Counted from the first letter of the stretch, positions 34,587-43,647 are shown. The stretch is 64,000 nt of DNA from an uncultured delta proteobacterium (GCA_900079685.1 LT599018.1:186001-250000); one strand, 5' to 3'. Numbers and translations: made by a program. The notes: generated by a model from the letters alone, not told the origin.

Positions 34587-35843
34587 CTACAGCAGAATGG
34601 ACATGGGGTCCTGCAGGAGGGTGCGGAGCGTCACCTGGAACCGGGCCGCCACCGCGCCGTCCAGCAGCCGGTGGTCGTAGGTCAGGGAAATGCGCATGAC
34701 CTGCTTTTTGTACACTTTGCCTTCGCCGTCCATATCCAGTTCGGAATCGACGGCGCAGACGCCGAGAATGGCGGCATTGGGCTGGTTGATGATCGGGGTG
34801 AACGTCTCCACGCCGAACATGCCGAGGTTGGAGACGGAGAAGGTGGAACCCGCGTATTCGTCCATGCCGAGTTGCCCGTCGCGGGCGCGGCGCGCAAGGT
34901 CTTTCGCCTTGGCGGACAAAGCCTCCAGGCCGAGCATGTCCGCGTTGCGGATCGTCGGCACGATCAGGCCTTCGTCGAGGGCCACGGCCATGCCGATATG
35001 CACGTCCTCGTTATACACGACTTCGTTCCCGTCCAGGCTGGCCAGCATTTCCTTATGCTGCGACAGGGCCTTGGCGGTTGCCTTGAGGATGAGGTCGTTG
35101 AGCGAGAAGGTTTCTCCCTTTTCGCGTTTGGCGTTGAGCATGGCGCGGAATGCCAGCAGTTCGGTCACGTCGATCTTCATGTTCTGGGTGACCGGCGGGA
35201 TCTGGGTGTGGGAGGCGAGCATCCGCTCGCCCACGGTCTTGCGCATGCCTTTGAGCTTTTCGCGCCGGGCGGCGGAAGACGCGGCCGCTACCGGGGCGGC
35301 TTGGGCCGGAGCCGGGCTTGGGGCGGCGGAGGCCGCGGGCGCGGCCAGAACGTCGCGCTGCAGAATGCGGCCGCCGGGGCCGCTTCCGGCGAGCAGGGCC
35401 AGATCCACGCCCTTGGCGGCGGCGACTTTTTTCGCCAGAGGGGAGGCCTTGATCCGGCCGCCGGGTTGCGCCGTTGCCTGCGGAGCGCTTTGGGGGGCGC
35501 TCTGGGGTGCGGGAGCGGCGGCGGGGGCCGCCTGCGCCGGAGCCTGCGCTGGGGCCGGAGCTTGGGCCTGGGCCGGAGCCGGGGCGGCCCCGGGCACGGC
35601 TTCGCCGGACTGGCCGATATAGCCGAGAACGCCCTGCACCGGCACCTCGTCGCCGTCTTTCGCCACAATGGCGAGCAGCAGGCCTTCGGCTTCACTCATC
35701 ACTTCCGTGGAGAGCTTGTCCGTTTCTATCTCCATGAGCGGCTCGCCGACCGCGACCGGGTCGCCGACCTTTTTCAGCCATTTGCCCACCGTGCCTTCGG
35801 TCATGGTCAGGCCGAGCTGGGGCATTGTTATGGTAAAAGCCAT
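34587..35843 (-). CDS. 2-oxoacid (acetoin-type) dehydrogenase E2, dihydrolipoyl acyltransferase
   Basis: A 418-residue E2 subunit. The lipoyl domain (1-76) has the lipoylated Lys43 in E-I-E-T-D-K-L-S-T-E. An Ala/Pro linker of about 45 residues leads to the E1/E3-binding domain (about 130-170: K-A-S-P-L-A-K-K-V-A-A and G-P-G-G-R-I-L-Q-R-D-V). A second Ala/Pro linker precedes the catalytic domain, whose active site is D-H-R-L-L-D-G-A-V near the C terminus. It transfers the acyl group to CoA. E1alpha and E1beta are encoded directly upstream. No E3 (dihydrolipoamide dehydrogenase) is in the window. Confidence 0.92.
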   Translation of the reverse strand: MAFTITMPQLGLTMTEGTVGKWLKKVGDPVAVGEPLMEIETDKLSTEVMSEAEGLLLAIVAKDGDEVPVQGVLGYIGQSGEAVPGAAPAPAQAQAPAPAQAPAQAAPAAAPAPQSAPQSAPQATAQPGGRIKASPLAKKVAAAKGVDLALLAGSGPGGRILQRDVLAAPAASAAPSPAPAQAAPVAAASSAARREKLKGMRKTVGERMLASHTQIPPVTQNMKIDVTELLAFRAMLNAKREKGETFSLNDLILKATAKALSQHKEMLASLDGNEVVYNEDVHIGMAVALDEGLIVPTIRNADMLGLEALSAKAKDLARRARDGQLGMDEYAGSTFSVSNLGMFGVETFTPIINQPNAAILGVCAVDSELDMDGEGKVYKKQVMRISLTYDHRLLDGAVAARFQVTLRTLLQDPMSILL

Positions 35844-35892
35844 AATAGTATAACTCCTGGTTATGATCTGCCGTCCTTGTCTTTCCCCGCCG

Positions 35893-36876
35893 TCATGCCG
35901 GGCGCAGCACCTTGCGGACCGCCCTGACGATGTCGTCTACCTGGGGGAACACCGCGTCCTCAAGGGGCGGCGAGAAGGGGGAAACCACGTTGGCGCCGGC
36001 CACGCGGCCCACCGGGGAATCCAGCTCGTCGAACAGCTCTTCCGTAATCTGGGCGGAAAGTTCCGCGCCGACCCCGCCGCGTTTCACGCCTTCTTCCACC
36101 ACGATGACGTTGTGGGTTTTGGCCACGGATTCGCGGATGGCGTCCCAGTCCAGCGGCACCAGGCTCCGGAGGTCCAGCACTTCCACGTCCATGCCTTCGG
36201 CGGCCAGCTTTTCAGCGGCGTCCAGTGCGAAATAAACCTGGCGCGACCAGGTGATGATGGTCAGGTCCTTGCCGGGCCGCTTTACGTCGGCTTTGCCCAG
36301 CTCGATAATATACTCGCCCTCGGGCACATCTTCCTTCTTGGCGTAGAGGAGTTTGTGCTCCAGGAAAACCACCGGGTCGTTGTCGCGGATGGCGGCTTTG
36401 AGCAGCCCCTTGGCGTCCGCCGCCGTGGACGGGCAGACGAGCTTGAGCCCGGGAATGTGCATGAAAAGGGCTTCCAAGCATTGGGAATGCTGGCCCGCGT
36501 TGCGGCGCCCGGCGCCCATGGGCGCGCGGAACACGATGGGCAGGGTCAGCTGCCCGCCGGTCATGTAGCGGAGTTTTGCGGCCTGGTTCATAACCGGGTC
36601 CAGGCAGCAGGTGATGAAATCGTTGTACATCCATTCCACCACCGGGCGGATGCCGCGCATGGCCATGCCGACGGCCATGCCCGTGAACCCGGCCTCGCTG
36701 ATGGGCGTGTCCAAGACCCGCCAGGGGCCGAATTCTTCCAGGAAGCCCTGGGTGATGCCGAAAACGCTGCCCATTTCGGCCATGTCTTCGCCGAGCACCA
36801 CGACCTTACTGTCCCTGACCATCTCTTCGTGAAGCGCCTCACTGATGGCTTTGCTTACGCTCAGTTTCTTGCTCAT
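35893..36876 (-). CDS. 2-oxoacid (acetoin-type) dehydrogenase E1 beta
   Basis: A 327-residue beta subunit of a thiamine-diphosphate dehydrogenase: V-V-V-L-G-E-D-M-A-E near the start carries the Glu that activates thiamine, followed by R-V-L-D-T-P-I-S-E-A-G-F-T-G and the C-terminal transketolase domain with L-D-L-R-S-L-V-P-L-D. AcoB and PdhB share this plan. The ATG overlaps the stop codon of E1alpha (ATGA), so the two subunits are coupled, and GAGGTG lies upstream. Substrate class (acetoin, pyruvate or branched 2-oxoacid) is not settled by sequence; the size and separate E1 subunits fit the acetoin group. Confidence 0.92.
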   Translation of the reverse strand: MSKKLSVSKAISEALHEEMVRDSKVVVLGEDMAEMGSVFGITQGFLEEFGPWRVLDTPISEAGFTGMAVGMAMRGIRPVVEWMYNDFITCCLDPVMNQAAKLRYMTGGQLTLPIVFRAPMGAGRRNAGQHSQCLEALFMHIPGLKLVCPSTAADAKGLLKAAIRDNDPVVFLEHKLLYAKKEDVPEGEYIIELGKADVKRPGKDLTIITWSRQVYFALDAAEKLAAEGMDVEVLDLRSLVPLDWDAIRESVAKTHNVIVVEEGVKRGGVGAELSAQITEELFDELDSPVGRVAGANVVSPFSPPLEDAVFPQVDDIVRAVRKVLRPA

Positions 36877-37871
36877 CGTGCAACACACCTCGTATTATCG
36901 CTGGAATACACGTCGGTAAGGGCCTCGGACACCGGCGGGTAGGCCGATTTGTCGGCAAAGGCCGCCGCGTCCTCGATTTCCTTAATCATGGCGTCCTCAA
37001 TGGCGGCCAGTTCCTTTTCCGTGGCTGTTTTGTCCTGCAGCAGGCGCGCTCTGAATACCGCGATGGGATCTTTTTTGTGGGCTTCCTCAAGGTACGCCTT
37101 CGGGCGGTAGTTGGCGGGATCCCCGCAATAGTGGCCCTGCCAGCGGTAGACCTTGGTTTCGATCAGGCTCGGCCCGTCACCGGCCCGTGCCCGGTCCACG
37201 GCCTTTTTCATGGCTTCGTAGACGGCGAGCACGTCGCTCCCGTCCACGGTTTCGCCGGGGATGTCGTAGGCTTTGGCCCGGACCGCGATGGTCTTGGTAT
37301 TGGTGACCTTGTGGATGGGAACGGAAACCCCGTACCCGTTGTTTTCGCACAGGAACACCACGGGCAGTTTCCAGGCGGCGGCCATGTTGATGGCCTCGTG
37401 GAAGAAGCCCTGGTTGGAGGCGGCATCGCCGAAGAAGCATAAGGTCACGTGCGTATCCCCGAGGATTCTGGAAGCCAGGGCGCTCCCGGCCGCGATGGGG
37501 ATGCCCGCGCCCACGATGCCGTTGGCGCCGAGGATGCCGAGGTTCACGTCCACGATGTGCATGGAACCGCCCTTGCCTTTGCAGTAGCCGGTTTCCTTGC
37601 CGAACAGCTCGGCGATGGCGAGATCGGTCTTCGCGCCTTTGGCGATGCAGTGGCCGTGGCCGCGGTGGGTGGAGGTGATGAAATCGCCTTCTTCAAGGGC
37701 CGCGGAAGCCCCGGCGGTGCTGCCTTCCTGACCGATGCACAGATGGATGTTTCCGGCCAGCATGCCCTTGGTGAAGCATTCCGCCGCCTTTTCCTCGAAC
37801 ATCCTGATCCGGACCATGCTCTCGAAAAGTTTCAAGAGAAACTGTTTGGGGTAACTTCCCTTTTTCACCAT
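36873..37871 (-). CDS. 2-oxoacid (acetoin-type) dehydrogenase E1 alpha
   Basis: A 332-residue thiamine-diphosphate-dependent alpha subunit. The cofactor motif starts G-D-A-A-S-N-Q-G-F-F-H-E-A and ends with C-E-N-N, and the G-H-G-H-C-I-A-K-G loop lies before it. The active tunnel residues in S-T-H-R-G-H-G-H are typical of AcoA and other E1alpha proteins. It follows the TRAP large permease by 106 bases on the same strand, which puts the complex under the same likely promoter as the transporter. Together with E1beta and E2 it would cleave acetoin or a 2-oxoacid to an acyl-CoA plus aldehyde or CO2. Confidence 0.92.
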   Translation of the reverse strand: MVKKGSYPKQFLLKLFESMVRIRMFEEKAAECFTKGMLAGNIHLCIGQEGSTAGASAALEEGDFITSTHRGHGHCIAKGAKTDLAIAELFGKETGYCKGKGGSMHIVDVNLGILGANGIVGAGIPIAAGSALASRILGDTHVTLCFFGDAASNQGFFHEAINMAAAWKLPVVFLCENNGYGVSVPIHKVTNTKTIAVRAKAYDIPGETVDGSDVLAVYEAMKKAVDRARAGDGPSLIETKVYRWQGHYCGDPANYRPKAYLEEAHKKDPIAVFRARLLQDKTATEKELAAIEDAMIKEIEDAAAFADKSAYPPVSEALTDVYSSDNTRCVAR

Positions 37872-37977
37872 TATGATCGCTCCTTTACTATGGCTTTTGC
37901 GCTCGCGCGTCCCGTTGTGGAAAGGCCGTGCCTTTCGGGACGGGGGCTTTCCGCAACGGGGGCGCCGCGCCGGAATC

Positions 37978-39267
37978 TTAATGCAAATACTGCGGCAAGA
38001 ACATCGTTATGATCGGGATGTAGGTTATCACCATCAGGGCGACGATACCAGCCACCACGAAGGGCACGATTCTTTTGCACAGATCGGCCACCGAAACCCC
38101 GGATATGTTGCAGCCCACGTATAAATTGATGCCGACCGGCGGCGTTATGAGACCGATGGCCATGTTGACCGTAATGAACACGCCGAAATGGACCGGGTCG
38201 ATCTTGAAGGCATGCACGATGGGCATCATGATCGGGACCATGATGTAGAACGCGGAGTTGGCGTCCAGGAAGCAGCCGGCGATCAGGAAGACCAGGTTGA
38301 TAAGAAGCAGCACGGTAAGCTTGTCGAGCCCGGCGCCAAGAACGGTTTGGGAAATGTTGCTCGCGATGTGGCTGGTTGTCAGCAGCCAGGCGAACACGCT
38401 GGCCCCGGCGATGATGAACATGACGATCCCGGAGGAGATGGCCGCGTCCACGAACAGCCGCCACAGATCCTTGACCCTGATTTCCTTGTAAATGACCATG
38501 CCCACGAACAGCCCGTAAACCACGGCCACCCCGGCGGCCTCGGTGGGGGTGAATATGCCGCCGTATATGCCGCCCAGGATGATGACCGGGGTCAAAAGCC
38601 CCCAGAAGGCGTCCTTGAAGGCCGCCAAGCGTTCTTTGTATGAGCTGGGCGCGCGCTTGATAATATTTTTGTTGCCGCGCGAGGCCCAGAGGGCGGCGAA
38701 AACATAGGCCAGGCCCACAAGGATGCCCGGGATGATGCCGCCGCTGAAAAGCGCGCCCACGGAGACGTCCGCAATGGACGCATAGACCACGAAGGCGATG
38801 CTGGGCGGAATAATGATGCCGATGGCCCCGGACGCGCTCATGAGCGCGGTGGCGACGCCCTTGTCATACCCTCCGGCCACCATGGCCGGAATGAGTATGC
38901 CGCCGAGCGCGGCCACGGTTGCCGGGCCGGAGCCGGAAATGGCCGCGAAAAAGCAGGCCACCAGCACCACCACGGTTATCATGCCACCCTTCAAATGCCC
39001 CACGCACACTTCGGCAAAGCGCACCAGCCGCTGCGAGATGCCCGCATACTCCATGATAACGCCGGCCAGGATAAAGAACGGTATGGCCAGCAACGCAAAT
39101 TTGCCGATGGCGGTATACATGATGCTGGGGAACATGGAAAAATCGAAATCCGCGATATGCAGGCCGATCAGCGCGGACAAGCCCAAAGAAACGGCAATGG
39201 GGACGTTGAGGAATATGAGGAGGAAGAAAACCCCGAACAGGATGGTCCCGATGAGTTCTATCGACAT
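37978..39267 (-). CDS. TRAP transporter large permease (DctM type), system 1
   Basis: A 429-residue membrane protein with about twelve segments, the Na+-coupled transport subunit of a TRAP carrier. Typical DctM features are N-V-P-I-A-V-S-L-G-L near the start, I-P-F-F-I-L-A-G, S-G-S-G-P-A-T-V-A-A-L-G, and P-P-V-G-I-N-L-Y-V near the end. It overlaps the small permease gene by ten bases. Downstream come the E1alpha/E1beta/E2 genes, so the imported compound is probably a substrate for that complex or for the dehydrogenases after it. Confidence 0.95.
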   Translation of the reverse strand: MSIELIGTILFGVFFLLIFLNVPIAVSLGLSALIGLHIADFDFSMFPSIMYTAIGKFALLAIPFFILAGVIMEYAGISQRLVRFAEVCVGHLKGGMITVVVLVACFFAAISGSGPATVAALGGILIPAMVAGGYDKGVATALMSASGAIGIIIPPSIAFVVYASIADVSVGALFSGGIIPGILVGLAYVFAALWASRGNKNIIKRAPSSYKERLAAFKDAFWGLLTPVIILGGIYGGIFTPTEAAGVAVVYGLFVGMVIYKEIRVKDLWRLFVDAAISSGIVMFIIAGASVFAWLLTTSHIASNISQTVLGAGLDKLTVLLLINLVFLIAGCFLDANSAFYIMVPIMMPIVHAFKIDPVHFGVFITVNMAIGLITPPVGINLYVGCNISGVSVADLCKRIVPFVVAGIVALMVITYIPIITMFLPQYLH

Positions 39268-39818
39268 GCCGCCGCTCCGTTGACGCCGGATCTAGCCTCG
39301 GCGGAAATGCGTTTATATTCGGAAAAACCGGCCTGGAGAGCGCGCAGCCCTATAAACACACCGCCGACGGGCATGGCGAGCCCTTGAAACGCCAGGGGGA
39401 TTTCAAGGGCGGCGGTTTTCGCGCCCAGCATTATCTGGTTGTCAACCATGGTAACCCCTTCGATGACCATGAACACGATCATCGTCAGCGAGCAGACCAT
39501 GGAAAAAAGCGCCATATACGCCTGGGTTTTCTTGGGCGCCAATTCGACGAAATAACTCATGCCGAGGTGGGCGACCCGCCGGAATCCGGCGGCGATGCCG
39601 AGCATGCTCAGCCATACGAAGGTAATAACGGTGATTTCCTCGGTGAAGGAAAAGGAGTTGGTGAAACAATACCGGCTGATTACGTTGATGAAGTTCATGA
39701 CTGTCATGAAGGCCAGACAGATAAAGATCAGCCCTTCCTCCAGGTAGTCGAAGAGTTTCAGCGTCTTTTGCAATTGCCACCTCGGCGTCTTGGTTTGGCG
39801 GTCGGGCTTTTGAGGCAT
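39258..39818 (-). CDS. TRAP transporter small permease (DctQ type), system 1
   Basis: A 186-residue protein with four membrane segments, the small subunit that pairs with DctM. The pattern N-V-I-S-R-Y-C-F and F-T-E-E-I-T-V-I-T-F-V-W-L-S-M-L-G is characteristic of the family. It has a somewhat longer hydrophilic N terminus than usual. It lies between the binding-protein gene and dctM, with a hairpin on the upstream side. Confidence 0.92.
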   Translation of the reverse strand: MPQKPDRQTKTPRWQLQKTLKLFDYLEEGLIFICLAFMTVMNFINVISRYCFTNSFSFTEEITVITFVWLSMLGIAAGFRRVAHLGMSYFVELAPKKTQAYMALFSMVCSLTMIVFMVIEGVTMVDNQIMLGAKTAALEIPLAFQGLAMPVGGVFIGLRALQAGFSEYKRISAEARSGVNGAAACR

Positions 39819-39819
39819 T

Positions 39820-39847
39820 GGGCGGGGAAGCGAAAGCCTCCCCGCCC
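39820..39847 (-). terminator. Intercistronic hairpin between dctP and dctQ (system 1)
   Basis: Nine-base arms GGGCGGGGA and its complement (39820-39828 and 39839-39847) lie just after the binding-protein stop codon and directly before the small permease start. There is no T run. Such stems often stabilise the binding-protein message so that it exceeds the permeases. Confidence 0.5.
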
Positions 39848-39874
39848 GTCCGCCGCGTACGGGAAAATGCGGTG

Positions 39875-40876
39875 TTACTTGAAGGTGTAGCCGAAGACCT
39901 TAAAGGCGTCTTCGCCGAGTTTGTCCTTGTACGACTTGTAGATGGGGGCCGCGGCTTCCTGGAAGGCCTTGGCTTCCGCGTCGGTCAGCGTGACGATTTC
40001 CATGGTCTTGGCGAACAGTTCCAGGTTCTGCTTGTCGAGCTTGCGGGACTCCTCAATCTGCTTTTTGCAGGCGAGCTGGCCGGCTTCGAGGAAGATGGCC
40101 TTGTCCGCGTCGGACAGTTTTTTCCAGACCTTGTTGCTGACGGACAGCACGAGGGGGTCATAGGAATAGTTCCAAAGGGAGATGTACTTCTGCACTTCCT
40201 GGATTTTGCCGGCCCGGATGGTGTCCAGCGGGTTTTCCTGGCCGTCGATGGTGCCCTGCTGGAGGGCGGTGAACACTTCCGAGAAGCTCATAACCGTGGG
40301 GTCCGCGCCGAAGAGTTTGAAGAGGTCGACGTACATGGCGATGGGTGGGGTGCGGATTTTCAGCTGTTTCATGTCGGCCGGGGACCGGACCGGACGGACG
40401 CTGTTGGTCAGCTGGCGGAAACCGTTTTCGCCGAAGCCCAGAACCTTCACGTTCTTCTTTTCGATGAGGTCCGTGAAATACTTGGCCCCGGGGCCGTTGA
40501 AGAAGAGTTCATCAACGCTTTCATAGCCTTTCGGGAACAGCCAGGGCATGGTGATGACCGTCAATTTGGGTTCGAACCCGGTCATGTTGATGGAGGAGTG
40601 GAGATCCAGGTCGGTTACGCCGGTGAAGATCATTTCAATGCCCTTGACCAGATCGCCGCCGGAAAGCTGTTCGTTGCCGAACAGGGAAACCTTGTACCGT
40701 CCCTCGGTTTTTTCCTCGACAATGCGTTTGAATTCACGCCCGGCGACGAACCAGACGCTTGTCTCCGCCGGGGTGATGTTCATGCGCAGTTCCGTCACTT
40801 TTCCGGCCGCGTGCCCGGCGCCGGGGCCCGCCAGGAGCGCTGTGAGCATAAACGCGATCAGCACTAGTTTTTTCAT
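39875..40876 (-). CDS. TRAP transporter substrate-binding protein (DctP type), system 1
   Basis: A 333-residue periplasmic binding protein with a signal peptide (M-K-K-L-V-L-I-A-F-M-L-T-A-L-L-A, cleavage near G-H-A-A). The DctP core is clear: I-R-T-P-P-I-A-M-Y with the conserved Arg that pairs with the ligand carboxylate, and A-L-Q-Q-G-T-I-D-G-Q-E-N-P. Ligands of this family are mostly organic acids; the neighbouring dehydrogenases suggest a hydroxy or oxo acid, which is an inference. The ATG at 40876 has GAGGAG upstream. A two-component system lies directly upstream on the same strand. Confidence 0.93.
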   Translation of the reverse strand: MKKLVLIAFMLTALLAGPGAGHAAGKVTELRMNITPAETSVWFVAGREFKRIVEEKTEGRYKVSLFGNEQLSGGDLVKGIEMIFTGVTDLDLHSSINMTGFEPKLTVITMPWLFPKGYESVDELFFNGPGAKYFTDLIEKKNVKVLGFGENGFRQLTNSVRPVRSPADMKQLKIRTPPIAMYVDLFKLFGADPTVMSFSEVFTALQQGTIDGQENPLDTIRAGKIQEVQKYISLWNYSYDPLVLSVSNKVWKKLSDADKAIFLEAGQLACKKQIEESRKLDKQNLELFAKTMEIVTLTDAEAKAFQEAAAPIYKSYKDKLGEDAFKVFGYTFK

Positions 40877-40953
40877 AAGGTAACTCCTCAAATGTGCATT
40901 AAACGTTTTCTACGACATGGATGCCGCGTCCGGATTCGTCCGGCAGCAGCGCC

Positions 40954-40980
40954 GCGCCTTCACCGGCCCGGTGAAGGCGC
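40954..40980. terminator. Strong hairpin downstream of the AraC-type regulator gene
   Basis: GCGCCTTCACCGG (40954-40966) is exactly complementary to 40968-40980, giving a 10-base stem with a 7-base loop when folded. It lies in the 227-base gap between the regulator gene and the TRAP binding-protein gene. No T run follows, so it may be a terminator or a leader structure of the TRAP operon. Confidence 0.5.
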
Positions 40981-41103
40981 AGACTGCGGGGATAACCCCG
41001 GAATGAGAATAGCGGAAAAGGAGAGGGCACGGCGTTCGATTCCGTGCGCAAAAATATCGAAATGATGTGCAAATAAATACGCAAGAAATGGTTCGACGGG
41101 CGA

Positions 41104-41847
41104 TCAATCCGAGAACGGCGGCGGAGCTGCCTTTTTTACCTTACGGTGCCCCAGCGGGGAGGTGCCGGTCATCCGTTTGAACCAGCTCGCGAAATAGGCG
41201 GAGGTGGAAAACCCGAGCCTTCCCGCAATTTCCGTGACGGGAAGGTGCGTGCTTTCAAGAAGCTCCTTGGCTTTCGCCAGGCGCTGGCGTGCCGCGAAAT
41301 CGCTGATGGACATGCCCGCGTGGCGGCTGAACACGCGGCTGCAATGCGAGGGGGAGACGTGCGCGGCGCGGGCGATGTCTTCCAGGCGAAGCGTTTCGCC
41401 CAGGTTCGCCGCCACATATTCCCTGACCTGCGCTACCAGGGGGTGGGCGGCCTTGTCCGGAGCGTTTGCCTGCTTGGCGGCAAGCGCTTTGCGGATCAGG
41501 TCGGCGAGCGCCGCGGGATCAAGGGGTTTTAAAAGATAATCCTTCACGCCGGAACGCAGCGCGCCTCGGGCGTATTCAAAGTCGTCATAGGCGGTCGCCA
41601 TGACGATGGCGGCGGCGGGGCGTTCCTTCATGATGGCGGCGGCGGCGTCCAGCCCGTTGACGCCGGGCATGCGTATGTCCATCAGAATGAGATCCGGGGA
41701 ATGCTCCAGCGCGAGTTCAATGGCCTCCTGGCCGTTGGCGGCCTCCAGGATGCGGGAGACGGGCAGACCGTTTTCCCGCACGTACTGCCTGAGAAACGTC
41801 CGCACAATGGGTTCGTCGTCGGCCACGAGCAAGGTTATCGCGTTCAC
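41104..41847 (-). CDS. Response regulator with AraC-type output (YesN-like)
   Basis: A 247-residue regulator. The receiver domain has the acidic pair D-D at residues 10-11, the phosphoacceptor Asp57 in L-I-L-M-D-I-R-M-P-G and Lys in K-P-L-D. Two AraC helix-turn-helix motifs fill residues 140-240: L-E-D-I-A-R-A-A-H-V-S-P-S-H-C-S-R-V-F and V-T-E-I-A-G-R-L-G-F-S-T-S-A-Y-F-A-S-W-F-K. It follows its sensor gene by only four bases. By position it probably controls the TRAP/dehydrogenase operon downstream, the nitrilase operon upstream, or both. Confidence 0.92.
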   Translation of the reverse strand: MNAITLLVADDEPIVRTFLRQYVRENGLPVSRILEAANGQEAIELALEHSPDLILMDIRMPGVNGLDAAAAIMKERPAAAIVMATAYDDFEYARGALRSGVKDYLLKPLDPAALADLIRKALAAKQANAPDKAAHPLVAQVREYVAANLGETLRLEDIARAAHVSPSHCSRVFSRHAGMSISDFAARQRLAKAKELLESTHLPVTEIAGRLGFSTSAYFASWFKRMTGTSPLGHRKVKKAAPPPFSD

Positions 41848-41851
41848 CGGT

Positions 41852-43647
41852 TCAGACTCCCTTTGGGAACACGTCGGCTTCCTGTCTGGAGTCCGCTGTT
41901 TCCAGCGGCGCCATCCGGGGGACTGCCAAGGTTATGGCGCATCCCTTTCCGGGCGCGCTTTCCACTGAAAAACGGCAATTTTCGCCGTAGTGCAAAGTCA
42001 GGCGGCTCATGGTGCTTTTCAATCCCACGCGGTTTTCCACGCGGTGCCGCACCTCCTCCGGGTCGAACCCGCAGCCGTTGTCCCGCACCGAGGCGAAAAG
42101 CATGGCCTCCTCTCCCCACACGCTGATATTGACGTCGCCGCCTTCCACGCTGGATTCGAGGCCGTGCACAATGGCGTTTTCAACCAGGGGCTGGAGGATC
42201 ATGCAGGGGAGGGAAACCCGGTACCTATCGCCGACGCTTTCCTCGTCCACCGCCACCGAAAACCGGATGCGGTCGCCGAAGCGTTCCTTCTGGATATTGA
42301 TATAGTGTTGCAGGAGCCCCAGTTCGTCTTGGAGGGGGATGAGTTCCTCGCTTTTGCGCAACGTGTAGCGCAGAAGCTCGGAAAGATCCCTGGTGAGCGC
42401 GGAGGCTTTGGAGGCGCCTTCCATGTAGGCCATTTGCGAGATGGTATTCAGGGTGTTGAACAGAAAGTGCGGGTTGACCTGCGACTGCGCCGCTTCAATC
42501 CGGATTCGTGCAGGGCCTTTTCCAGACTGGCTTTGGCAAGCTGTTCCTGAACGAGGGAAAGGCGGCTCCTGTCCAGCTCGTGCTGGCGGCGTTTGGACTC
42601 CGCCTGGTTGATGATGGCCCTGACGATGGTCATGGTCGCTTCCGCCACCGTGTAAAGCCTGCTCTTGGGCTCGAGGGGGACATCGTTCACGGCGCGGCGG
42701 AGGGAAGGCGCGTCAAACCCGTAGTGCAGGGCAAGCGGGGCCGCCTCATTCGCAAGGGCTTCCCTGTCCGCCGTGGAAAGGAATATCTCCCCGCATTTGA
42801 GGTAGCCGACAACCTCGTCCCGGTAGCGGATGGGGGTGATGATGCTGGCGATATTGTGGCAACAGGAAAAAAAGTGCGGCCTGACGTCGCCCTTGAGCTG
42901 TTCGAACACCTTGCGGAAAAAACGGCGGCAATAGGTGCCGTCTTCGGCGGTCATCAGCATGGCGCAGAAGGACGCGCGGCTTCCCGCCTGCATGATGTAG
43001 CGGCCTTCTTTGTCCAGAAGGCTGATGCTCACTTCCAGCACTTGGGAGAGATGGGCCAGGACCGAGTGCAGCGCCTCCAGGTCGAAAAATTCGTCGAACA
43101 AATCGTTTTCGTCGTACGGTTCCGGTCTGTACGGCGGGCCGATATCCCAAGCGAGGGGCGCGTCTTCCTTCCGGTTCCCGGCGGGTTGGGAAGCGCCGCC
43201 CGGCTTCGGGTATTTGCCGGAAATAAAGTCCACGTACCAGGGTTTGAATGCGTCGCTTTCCTGGTCGAAGGGGGAAAGCGGGTAATAAATGTAGATCACG
43301 AGGACGCGCAGGTTCTCGGCGCTGTTGTTGGTCACCACGTGGCGGGAGTGCGGGCGGATATGGAAGTAGCTGCCGGGGGCCATCGGGTAGCGCACGCCGT
43401 CCACCGTGTGCTCACCGTGGCCGGAAATAACATAGAGCACCTGCTCTTCGCGCCTGTGGCTGTGTTCGGGCTGGGAGGTGAAGGAGTAAAACGTGATGAG
43501 CCCGGCCGTAACCCGGCTCATGGTCCGTTCGTCCGGCTCGGTCAGCCAGACGGCCTCCCCCCAGGGGAACTTCTGTTGGTTGAAGAAGTTCGATTCCGCG
43601 AGCGCCGAGCTGTCGTCGAATATTTCCAGGGAAAAGACTTTGTTCAT
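41852..43647 (-). pseudogene. Cupin-PocR-histidine kinase (YesM/LytS-like), frameshifted
   Basis: The gene reads as one sensor split by a one-base loss near 42492. The first frame (43647 to about 42493) encodes a cupin domain (H-S-H-R-R-E-E-Q-V-L-Y-V-I-S-G-H-G-E-H-T, residues 60-130), a PocR-type sensory domain with Cys residues (S-F-C-A-M-L, Y-C-R-R-F-F, F-S-C-C-H-N, C-G-E-I-F-L) and a coiled-coil helix ending A-L-H-E-S-G-L-K. The second frame continues without a gap as A-A-Q-S-Q-V-N-P-H-F-L-F-N-T-L-N, the H box of 5TM/LytS-type kinases, then the N box (P-L-V-E-N-A-I-V-H-G) and G-L-K-S-T-M-S-R-L. No membrane segment is seen, so it would be cytoplasmic. Adding one G between 42492 and 42493 on the minus-strand reading restores a full protein of nearly 600 residues. 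Either real decay or a sequencing error. Confidence 0.85.

Noticed and set aside
33708-35927. Plus-strand open frame of about 740 codons across three minus-strand genes
   Set aside because: It runs through the dehydrogenase and E2 genes and their gap; composition (Gly/His/Arg-rich) is typical for a shadow frame.
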